Positions 35,501 through 47,500 of a stretch of 64,000 nt of DNA are shown here, piece after piece. Within the stretch, counting starts at the first letter, position 1; each line of letters begins with the position of its first letter. The notes below the pieces were generated by a model, which saw only the letters and a list, made by a program, of their open reading frames with translations, was not told where the DNA came from and ran no database searches. This DNA comes from Bolinopsis microptera. Its lineage: Eukaryota; Ctenophora; Tentaculata; Lobata; Bolinopsidae. A program made the position numbers and the translations under genes. Where the stretch lies: contig NC_087077.1 of the NCBI RefSeq assembly GCF_026151205.1, forward strand, positions 20,481,510-20,545,509, read 5' to 3'.

Positions 35501-38500
35501 ATTTAATAACAGGACATTTGTAAACCTAAAATTAATTCAAAGATTCTTAGCAAAATTTCGATGGGTCTTTACAGGATTTGATGAGTTAGCAGTGCAGTAA
35601 ATGTATAGTTTTTGAGGATCTTACTGTTTAGTAGTAGAAGAGTTCAATAGCACCAAGGTAGTCCTTGATCCATTCTCCGAAGATGGTGTATTTTTGTCCA
35701 GCGTCAGTCAGTTTACCGCTCACACTTCGGCTGATATCAGCATTGAATCTGAAATGACGTAAGAAGTCAATGAAATTTACGTTACTATGTAGTATGGCAG
35801 TAAGATTTGCAGAGTAAGAAATCAATGAGGAATAAAAAGCAGAGCATCTTAAATAAAGTTTAAACTCACTGGGGTCCCAGGAAGTAGGTGATAGAGTATC
35901 TATCAAAGTCAACTTCAGCAACTCTGTGTCTGACTGAGGGCACCTTGTTGTCGATGAGGTCATCTACCAGCTTTCCGATGTTGACGATGAAGGAGTTTTC
36001 TCCGGTCACGGGAACGGCTCGGTACTGGTTCTTGTAGAGCACCTAAAGATTTCATCGTTTAAAAATTGAAAGAATTCTCGTTTAGTGGCTGAGAGTTATG
36101 AAAAGTTTAATTGACATTTCATCAGGATCAAATTTTATAGAGCACATTTCAAATTTTGCATTAGGATTTAAATTGTTACCTCAAGACCATCGTTGTTGAA
36201 GGTGGAGAGGACGGTGACGGTAGAGTCAATGTGTTCCAGTTCTCTCAGGAGAGTTCCGTCAAAGTCAGAGTACATGTTGCTGTTGATCCTTTGAGAAATG
36301 TATTGTCAGAAAGGATTGGTAAACAAGAGGTTATTTAAATTAAGGAAATAAAGGTAATTCTAAGGTTAATACATGATGAAGAAGAATGTTTCTTACTTTC
36401 TTCGGATGGGGTATTTCCTGAGTCCCATAGCAGAGAACTCGTCTTCAGAAAAGAGAGCGGGCAGGTTGGGGTACTCCATGGCTCGGGCAATGCTCCTGAT
36501 GAAAGCTCTTCCGACGTTCCTCCTGATTTCGAATCCAGCCTGGAAGGTCTCCTTGAATACTTTGTCGAAGGTGCAGTTTCCAGTCTCGGGCCATACGTTG
36601 GGTTCCTGGCAGTCGTATCTGAGTTTCTCGAGGATGTCATCACTCTCGAAGCTTGCAGCTCGGGTCTCGTGGGGTCCAATGTTGTAGAGGTTCTTGTATT
36701 GGAGGGTGTTCTCAACATCGTCAAGTCCGGGGCAGTATCCTGGATATTAGTTATTTTAGCGCCATATTCAAGAATTGCATCACCTATATTAGCAAAATTA
36801 TAAATCTTAGATAATTTTTATGATAAATGAAAATTAATCAAATGATCACCTCGATAAGCATTCTTGTTGGCGGGGTTGTGTCTCCTGATAGCAATCTCGT
36901 CCTTGACATCCTCATCCAGATCGTAGAACTGCTTCATGATGTCCTGTTCCAGAGAAGCGCTGTACTCAGGGACATCCACAACGTAGAAATATCCGTATTT
37001 CTTCATGGACTGGAGGAGGAAGGGGTCAATGTAGGAGTTGTCGTTGAGGAGGTCCAAGTATGGGATTCTGGCTACCCCATCGAACACACCCTCATTTTGT
37101 TCCGGCCACAGTCTGCAGGAGTGATGATTGGTTATGATTGGTTAACTGTTTGGAAAAAGTTAATCCTTGTAATTATAGGTTGCTTCATAATCGTTTATAG
37201 TCGGTCAGATTATTGCAATAGTTTCTTTTTCGAACCCATGATTCTTAAATAAGTATGTTTAACTCTGAAATTATGTACTTACTTTTCCAAAAGGTCGGGA
37301 AGTAAAGCTGTTGCGGGAGCAACCAAAAGTAAAACCAGTGCGAACAGTTTCATAGCTATAATAAGATTCGGTAGAATTAAAGTCACTGCAAATTAGGAAT
37401 TTTAGTACTTCACCGAATACAATTAGGAATTTTTCCCGACAAAATTGGGAGCAACATTTCTAATAAATACTTTTTAAATGAACAATGAAACAGCAATATC
37501 AGCGTTTTATAATGCATTTCAATTGTATGGAAATAGTAGGTAATCCTTAAATATCAAATTTATATGTGTACAAAATTTTAGTTTAAAATAATCCTAGTCT
37601 TTACGGCAAAGAAAAAGTTTAGAAAAATTGAAATTTCTTCATTTTAGAGTTTGCTTATCTTAACAATAATTTAGTTACACATGTAATTCTAATGTCCATT
37701 TATTTCAGAAGATGTCGTCATTTCATTTATAGACCGTTGTTATGTCGAAGGTATCTGAATTTCTCATACCGTTTCAATCTAACCACGTTGAGAACTCATC
37801 CTCATCTCCTAAGGATTGATAAGCTGTCATAAAAAGTAATTAGGACTTAATGACAAGAAATTTGTAAACCTAAAATAATTCAAAGATTCTTAGCAAAATT
37901 TTGATGGGTCTTTACAGGATTTGAGGAGTTAGCAGTAAATGTATAGTTTTTGAGGATCTTACTGTTTAGTAGTAGAAGAGTTCAATAGCACCAAGGTAGT
38001 CCTTGATCCATTCTCCGAAGATAGTGTATTTTTGTCCAGCGTCGGTCAGTTTACCGCTCACACTTCGGCTGATATCAGCATCGAATCTGAAAGGAAATGA
38101 CGTAAGAAATCAATGAAATTTACCTTACTATACATAGTAATCTTACTGTCATACTACATGTAGTATGACAGTAAGATTTGCAAAGTAAGAAATCAATAAG
38201 GAATAAAAAGCAGAGAATCTTAAACAAAGTTTAAACTCACTGGGGTCCCAGGAAGTAGGTGATAGAGTATCTATCAAAGTCAACTTCAGCAACTCTATGT
38301 CTGACTGAGGGCACCTTGTTGTCGATGAGGTCATCTACCAGCTTTCCGATGTTGACGATGAAGGAGTTTTCTCCGGTCACGGGAACGGCTCGGTACTGGT
38401 TCTTGTAGAGCACCTAAAAGATTTTATCGTTTAAAGATTGAAAGAATTCTCGTTTAGTGGCTGAGAGTTATGAAAATATTAATTGACCTTTCGTCAGGAT

Positions 38501-41500
38501 CAAATTTTATAGAGCACATTTCAAATTTTGCATTAGGATTTAAATTGTTACCTCAAGACCATCGTTGTTGAAGGTGGAGAGGACGGTGACGGTAGAGTCA
38601 ATGTGTTCCAGTTCTCTCAGGAGAGTTCCGTCAAAGTCAGAGTACATGTTGCTGTTGATCCTTGAGAAATGTATTGTCAGAAAGGATTGGTAAACAAGAA
38701 GTTATTTAAATTAAGGAAATAAAAGTAATTCTAAGGTTAATACTGGACGAAGAAGAATGTTTCTTACTTTCTTCGGATGGGGTATTTCCTGAGTCCCATA
38801 GCAGAGAACTCGTCCTCAGAAAAGAGAGCGGGCAGGTTGGGGTACTCCATGGCTCGGGCAATGCTCCTGATGAAAGCTCTTCCGACGTTCCTCCTGATTT
38901 CGAATCCAGCCTGGAAGGTCTCCTTGAATACTTTGTCGAAGGTGCAGTTTCCAGTCTCGGGCCATACGTTGGGTTCCTGGCAGTCGTATCTGAGTTTCTC
39001 GAGGATGTCGTCACTTTCGAAGCTTGCAGCTCGGGTCTCGTGGGGTCCAATGTTGTAGAGGTTCTTGTATTGGAGGGTGTTCTCAACATCGTCAAGTCCG
39101 GGGCAGTATCCTGGATATTAGTTATTTTAGCGCCATATTCAAGAATTGCATCACCTATATTAGCAAAATTATAAATCTTAGATAATTTTTATGATAAATG
39201 AAAATTAATCAAATGATCACCTCGATAAGCATTCTTGTTGGCGGGGTTGTGTCTCCTGATAGCAATCTCGTCCTTGACATCCTCATCCAGATCGTAGAAC
39301 TGCTTCATGATGTCCTGCTCAAGAGAAGCGCTGTACTCAGGGACATCCACAACGTAGAAATATCCGTATTTCTTCATGGACTGGAGGAGGAAGGGGTCAA
39401 TGTAGGAGTTGTCGTTGAGGAGGTCCAAGTATGGGATTCTGGCTACCCCATCGAACACACCCTCATTTTGTTCCGGCCACAGTCTGCAGGAGTGATGATT
39501 GTTTATGATTGGTTAACTGTTTGGAAAAGGTTAATCCTTGCAATTATAGGTTGCTGCATAATCGTTTATAGTCGGTCAGATTATTGCAATAGTTTCTTTT
39601 TTGAACCCATGATTCTTAAATAACTATGTTTAAATTATGTACTTACTTTTCCAAAAGGTCGGGAAGTAAAGCTGTTGCTGGAGCAACCAAAAGTAAAACC
39701 AGTGCGAACAGTTTCATAGCTATAATAAGATTCGGTAGAATTAAAGTCACTGAAAATTAGGAATTTAAGTACTTCACCGAATACTATTGGGAGTTTTCCC
39801 GACAAAATGGGGAGAAACATTTCTAATAAATACTTTTTAAATGAACAATGAAACAGCAATATCAGCGTTTTATAATGCATTTCAATTGTATGGAAATAGT
39901 AGGTAATCCTTAAATATCAAATTTATATGTGTACAAAATTTTAGTTTAAAATAATCCTAGTTAAGTCTTTACGGCAAAGAAAAAGTTTATAAAAATTGAA
40001 ATTTCTTCATTTTAGAGTTTGCTTATCTTAACAATAATTTAGTTACACATGTAATTCTAATGTCCATTTATTTCAGAAGATGTCGTCATTTCATTTATAG
40101 ACCTTTGTTATGTCGAAGGTATCTGAATTTCTCATACCGTTTCAATCTAACCACGTTGAGAACTCATCCTCATCTCCTAAGGATTGATAAGCTGTCATAA
40201 AAAGTAATTAGGACTTAATGACAAGAAATTTGTAAACCTAAAATAATTCAAAGATTCTTAGCAAAATTTCGATGGGTATTTACAGGATTTGAGGAGTTAG
40301 CAGTAAATGTATAGTTTTTGATGATCTTACTGTTTAGTAGTAGAAGAGTTCAATAGCACCAAGGTAGTCCTTGATCCATTCTCCGAAGATGGTGTATTTT
40401 TGTCCAGCGTCGGTCAGTTTACCGCTCACACTTCGGCTGATATCAGCATCGAATCTGAAAGGAAATGACGTAAGAAGTCAATGAAATTTACCTTACTATG
40501 TAGTATGACAATAAGATTTGAAGAGTAATAATTGTCTTGTTTGTAATTTGTAAAGTTCGTAGATTCCTCTACAGGGTCATCGAATAGTTCGATCGCCCTT
40601 GTTTTACAGTACACTACATTGTAGATGTTCTGAAGGAGTATCCTACGATTCTTGATCTTTTGGCACAGGCATCTCTCCTCATTTAACCCTCAATCAAGTT
40701 TCCTATCCGTCGGTTGAGTCGACCGAGGAGATCGCATAGATCCAATGAATCCTTAGCTACTCCCTAAACTGAGTGACACAGGGATTCGAACCCTTAACCT
40801 TCTGTACAGAAGGTGGAAGCTCTAACCACTAGGCCACCCAGCCCCAGTAAGAAATCAATAAGGAATAAAAAGCAGAGAATCTTAAACAATGTTTAAACTT
40901 ACTGGGGTCCCAAGAAGTAGGTGATAGAGTATCTATCAAAGTCAACTTCAGCAACTCTATGTCTGACTGAGGGCACCTTGTTGTCGATGAGGTCATCTAC
41001 CAGCTTTCCGATGTTGACGATGAAGGAGTTTTCTCCGGTCACGGGAACGGCTCGGTACTGGTTCTTGTAGAGCACCTAAAAGATTTCATCGTTTAAAAAT
41101 TGAAAGAATTTTCGTTTAGTGGCTGAGAGTTATGAAAATATTAATTGACCTTTCGTCAGGATCAAATTTTATAGAAGACATTATAAATTTAGCATTAGGA
41201 TTTAAATTTTTACCTCAAGACCATCGTTGTTGAAGGTGGAGAGGACGGTGACGGTAGAGTCAATGTGTTCCAGTTCTCTCAGGAGAGTTCCGTCAAAGTC
41301 AGAGTACATGTTGCTGTTGATCCTTTGAGAAATGTATTGTCAGAAAGGATTGGTAAACAAGAGGTTATTTAAGTTAAGGAAATAAAGGTAATTCTAAGGT
41401 TATTTAAGGATTCAGAACGTGAGCGAATACATATGAATCTAAATTGTAAATGTACGGCTGATAGTACTGGACGAAGAAGATCATTTCTTACTTTCTTCGG

Positions 41501-44500
41501 ATGGGGTATTTCCTGAGTCCCATAGCAGAGAACTCGTCCTCAGAAAAGAGAGCGGGCAGGTTGGGGTACTCCATGGCTCGGGCAATGCTCCTGATGAAAG
41601 CTCTTCCGACGTTCCTCCTGATTTCGAATCCAGCCTGGAAGGTCTCCTTGAATACTTTGTCGAAGGTGCAGTTACCAGTCTCGGGCCACACGTTGGGTTC
41701 CTGGCAGTCGTATCTGAGTTTCTCGAGGATGTCATCACTCTCGAAGCTTGCAGCTCGGGTCTCGTGGGGTCCAATGTTGTAGAGGTTCTTGTATTGGAGG
41801 GTGTTCTCAACATCGTCAAGTCCGGGGCAGTATCCTGGATATTGGTTATTTTAGTGCCATATTCAAGAATTTTATCATCGATAGTAGTAAAATTATAAAT
41901 CTTAGATAACCCGTATGATAAACGAAAATTAATTAAATGATCACCTCGATAAGCGTTCTTGTTGGCGGGGTTGTGTCTCCTGATAGCAATCTCGTCCTTG
42001 ACATCCTCATCCAGATCGTAGAACTGCTTCATGATGTCCTGCTCAAGAGAAGCGCTGTACTCAGGGACATCCACAACGTAGAAATATCCGTATTTCTTCA
42101 TGGACTGGAGGAGGAAGGGGTCAATGTAGGAGTTGTCGTTGAGGAGGTCCAAGTATGGGATTCTGGCTACCCCATCGAACACACCCTCATTTTGTTCCGG
42201 CCACAGTCTGCAGGAGTGATGATTGGTTATGATTCGTTAAATGTTTGGAATAAGCTAATCATTTCAATTATAGGTTGCTGCATAATTGTCTATAGTTGGG
42301 CAGATTATTGTAATAGTTTATTTTTCGAACCCATGATTCTTTGTGTAGTTATGGCAACCAGTATTTGAGAGGTAAATTTATAAACTCACATGATAAATAT
42401 ACTCACTTTTCCAAAAGATCGGGAAGTAAAGCTGTTGCTGGAGCAACCAAAAGTAAAACCAGTGCGAACAGTTTCATACCTAAAACAACATAAAATCAAG
42501 TTAATCTTAGGCCCAAGTTCACTACAAATATTTGAATTTACTTCATGGATTTAAATATCGACGAATTTACTATCAAGGACACGTAAAGGGCGTCATTTAG
42601 AGATATAGAATGTGTTATGAACAAAGAGGTCAAAGTGGACATTGGCTCGAGAGCAAACATGAGAACTTTTCCTCTCGAGAATTGTGAGGATGACTGAACA
42701 GAGGAGTCTATTTAAATGCTTTTGTGGCATCATGTGATCATGTGATTGCAACTCCAATTACACCTCTGCAACGTGGTAAATGCGATTTTAGAGATAAGGA
42801 AACCAGAATAGAACAAGCTGTTCCACGCTGCAGTTTTGGCAAGCTGCACTAAATTAAATCAAAAGTATCATGGTAATTGTACCAGCCTATTTTCGTAGCA
42901 GATAAGGTTTTAAATGCTTGATATCTTTATTGATATCAAAAACAACGGACGCGGATGTAAAAAAGCAGCTTCTGTTATATTCCTGGTCTTAAGCAAGATT
43001 AGGCGAGGAACTTGATAATATCTAACAGTATTAGAAAGTGCAGGCATGGAGTTACCTTTTCTTGGAAAAATCTAGATAACAAATCTAGATGCTTAATAAT
43101 CCAAGTCAAACTAACTGAATAAACTTTGTAATATTTCATGTGATTCGAATTTACTAAAGGCCATGACTTGAGCCCAATGACTTACCCCTTTTTTCAGTAC
43201 TCTTACTTACTAAAATATAAGATAATATTATACATGTTAAAAATTTTTGACGCACAAATTAAGTTTTGCACAAACCATTTTATTACGGGTTGATTATCCG
43301 GGGTCCCTTATTTTAACGCCACTTTTTAACTGCATTGGTACTGTGATATTTTATCCAAGTAAAAGGACATGACGATGGTAGACGAGTGTCTGGGTGAATT
43401 TAAAGTTGGAAACTCAGCTCTGCTAATCTGTTAGAGAACGGTTTCTTTAAAGCTTTCTGTAAAGAACTGGTTTCCACAGTAACACGTGTAGTTGTAAAGA
43501 ACCTGTCGACTTTTTTGTTGGGGACTGGCCCGTGGTACCAGCCAATGTTTACTCATATCAATGGTAATAAGAAATTCAACCCCGTGGGGCACATGCATAA
43601 ATATATTATGTAAAGGAAATCTCAATTTATTTAATTTAGACTCTACCGGTAAAGTACAATGAAGGTTTATAACTTAAAGTTTTATTTCTCAAATGGTTAA
43701 TAGGTAACAGATAAAAAATAAAACAAGACTGAGCACTTCATAATTTTAAGAATTGAGATAATTTTAAGAATTGACTTAGTTTTTTCAATTTTTAAAATGG
43801 ACGGCGTGTTTGTAACTTGATTTGAAATACGCAGAGATATAAAAGAATGTTGGCAGTGTAATTGATGAGATATGCGACGTTTATTGAGTGATGCTTAAGT
43901 TTGTGCATTATATAATCTAAGATGTAGAGACAAGGTTATTATCGGCATTTTGGTTTATGTTACGCTTTGATTTTCTTAGTCCTGTTATGCAAAATAACAT
44001 GAAATTAGGCCATTCGTCTTCGATGTTTTCATTTTGCTGATCGATGAGCATAGTTTTTATACAAGTTTTATAAATGTTCAGGTTAAATAGACTCGGCGGG
44101 GAAGTTGCTGCAACATTATATCGGTTTATTGCTAATAATGGACCTTTAAAAAATACTGAGTTGTTGTAAGGGTGTTGACCATACTTTTCTGACCATTGTG
44201 TATAACCATTAGTTATCTGCGGTGCAGTTAGAACTTCTGCAGCTTAGTTTTCTGCGGTGCAGTTAGAACTTTTGCAGCTACGGTATCTGATATATCTAAT
44301 TGTACCACTCGAACTTCAAATTTTTGGATATCAAATTTTACCAATATCTTATAATAAAATTATATATCAATAATTCAATTTGTCCATTGAACCTCATGTA
44401 CTTCAAAATTCCAATATTTATTCAGCGATACATCTCACGTCATTAGTTCACCAGAAGCAGGAAAATAAGTAGCCCAGTTTTAATATCTCACTCATTTACT

Positions 44501-47500
44501 GCCTGATTAAGAAGTGCCAGCTTTTGAGAAAAGACAATTTTTTTGAGAAAAAACAATTCTATTATTTATCACCAATTCAATACACAATCAATCAATAAAT
44601 TTTTTTTCTGGATGGTCACCGTAATGGGTGCCACATGCCTAGCATGAAATATTTACCTACTTACTTGCACTTGTGTAGGTCTGTAGAAGCATTAGAATCG
44701 GGCGTTGCCTGCCACAGGCTATCCCGAATTTAGAAGCTTGCTTTAATAATAATTAATAATATCCGAATAAACTTGATTTCAAAGTAAATGATACAAGTAT
44801 GCTGGCAGCTAGCGCGCTTGTATTTAATAATAATACACGCTGTTAAAGTGGGTGGTTTTGTAGGTGATTTTGTCACTGTCAGGGATTATAGTATATAGCT
44901 ATTAGTTGGGTAACGATTGTTGCAGGCCGCGGTTTTTAACTAATCGATAACGCGAGGTTAAATACGTGGCAGCGGTGTAAATTAGTAAAACTAGCAGGAA
45001 CCCGTCTAACCCTAAAATGGTGTCAAGACTCAAGAGACTAAAACAATTATTACCTATTTAATTCGCGTTTTTGACTGGGGTAACGTAAACAATGTTTATA
45101 TTTTAAAATGTAATTTGACTTGTTGCCGATTTGGATTGAAATTTTCTGCCTTATAAAATGACGCGAACGTGCACATCTTTTTTATAATACCTTTTTCTGT
45201 AACAGCTATTCTTTAATGTAATGTATTACCTACTTTGGTTACTTTGGTGGGGAGGCCGACAAAGGGGGGTCCCCGAATATAAGGAGTCAGATCATAAACA
45301 GGATTAAACAGGATTAAACATAAATTTGTCAATGAGAGCCCTAACACTCACGTCTTGACTATACATCAATATAATAGAAATATGACGTATAATTAGTGAT
45401 GTGACGTATAATTAATGATGTGATCCATCAGTAGAATTTAATTGACCCAGAAATGAGCTAGATATAGGGTAGAACATTCTTCAACTTCTGGCTGAGCTCT
45501 GAGTCGTTGATCTCAGTATGAACTATGAAATGTGTCAGTTATAAGAGGAGAAGAGTCAGTTTCAGAAACACTTTGATTATGAGACTGCTGAGTAGGGGAG
45601 GTAGTCTGACTGTTCTGCCCACTCATAATCCTGGACAATGCGGGATCCAGTTTGGTGACACTGTTATGTCTAGATTTAGATTTCCTGGGTTTGTCGGGGT
45701 TGTGTGAAGCTTTACAGTCCCAACACATCCACACGTGACCAGATAGGAGACTGATTATAGACGCTTCCGTCATACATTTATGAAAGTTTTGACAAACTCA
45801 CAGTTGTGTGATCCCTGGTAACATGTGCAACAATGAAATAAAGGTGACTCTTCAGCATCCAATTCGACAACATACTGTTCGTTGCAGTCGTTGCAGGAGG
45901 TGGGAACTGGGAAGAAATGAAGAGATACCAAACATGATGTGGTATACCAATGATTCCTTCGTATACAGTTTATTTTTATCTTCGTCAGCAAGGTCAATAC
46001 TGAAAAACTCTGCACGTGGCTCAAGCATATCGAGATTGAACTGATTCAGTTGTTTGTAGTTGACTGTTCGCAGAGCCACACTTTGACTTAATTACTGATA
46101 CCTCTCCAACAAGACCTGACAACTTTACAAGGCCAAAAGAGATAAAGCTTGAAGTAAGTTTGATAGCATTGATAAAGAGTTATTTATAACTAGGTAATGT
46201 AGCGTAATAATTCAGTAATATAAAGTGAGATTATAGCGGGATTTGGTGAGGGATTGGGGGATTATATTACAGTTAATATTCTAGAGAGATGTGTTGGTTG
46301 TCGAACATGTCATTGACAGAGAGGTAGTAGTCCCGGAAATATTGCAGTGAGGACACGTTTAACCAGTATGACTGTGCTAGGTGAAATTAAATTCCTTCAT
46401 TTTCTTCATGTTAGTTATTGCTGCTATGCTAATCTTTGTATTTGTTTTGGTTTCCTAACCTTATCTCTAAGTCTATTTAGGTACAGCAGAAAATATTATG
46501 CCCCCTGAATAAAGATTTAACAGGTTCTCCAGAAACCTTTTGTGTCTTATTGAATTATTTTTTAGGGAACAGGACTGGTTTTTGGTACACCGGCCAATAT
46601 TTACAAAATCATATGATACATAAAAATACAATTTGATTAGATATACGTGAATAGGAGTATTAACAAGAATTTCGCCGCGGTAACACCACGCACGATCAAA
46701 TTTCCCTACTGCATACAATCTAATTGTTCTACTTTATTGTATCCCAGAGTGGTGTTTGGCGCATGTACAATGTAATAAACGTTAATATTATATTAGGCGT
46801 GCAGAACTTGAAAAATCCTGCGCGCATCTGAGGTGTCGCCGTCGATCTGTATGTGGTTTGGTTGTAGATCATTTCATACTTTGCGCGGTTTTGTTTCGTG
46901 TTAACAATAACGATATGCGTATCATGTCACGTCATATTACTGCATCGTATGCCAACTTATTGACTGTAATAAAATATGCTGTCTCGTCTTAGTTATTATT
47001 TGTATCTAACATAAACTAATACATTTTGATTCTTACTCGACACATCACAGCACCATCGACTTTCGAGCCTTTTATTCGATATAGGATTCTTTAAAAGCAT
47101 ACCACAATCTTGATATTATAGATGCTTCTTGAATGTAACTGTGAAGTAACATTTGTTCTCAACTATGTATTCCAATGCTTTCTACCATTCAGTGTCGATT
47201 AACTGTTAAAGGTAATCGTACTGTAGTGCGACACGTACTCTAGTGCGACACGTACTCTAGTGCGAAGTCCGACAAAAACACCCTATGTCGCACTACAGTA
47301 CGTGTCGCACTACGATCCAGGTAGCGTACCCTAGTGCGACAAAATATCCTGACTTATTTCCAAGTTCAGGTCACATCCTATCCTTCTTATGGACCATTAA
47401 GTGATTCGTCGGGTCGGTTCACGTCACTTATTTCGAAGTGATCTTGCGAATACGATTCGTCGGTTCACATCACGTGTTTCGAAGTTATCCACTGATCATA

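Larger units (their letters stand above)
28573..42477 (-). repeat. Tandem gene array of six FYY oxygenase units, period about 2.35 kb
   Basis: Start codons lie at 30321, 32670, 35024, 37353, 39717 and 42477, that is spacings of 2349, 2354, 2329, 2364 and 2760 bp; the last includes the SINE. Intergenic sequence is duplicated along with the genes. Copies 1-3 and copies 4-5 share diagnostic intergenic segments, indicating stepwise duplication. Confidence 0.9.

Noticed and set aside
40770-40845. tRNA gene with A and B boxes
   Set aside because: The tRNA-like part is fused to a longer body with target duplications, which marks a SINE rather than a functional tRNA.
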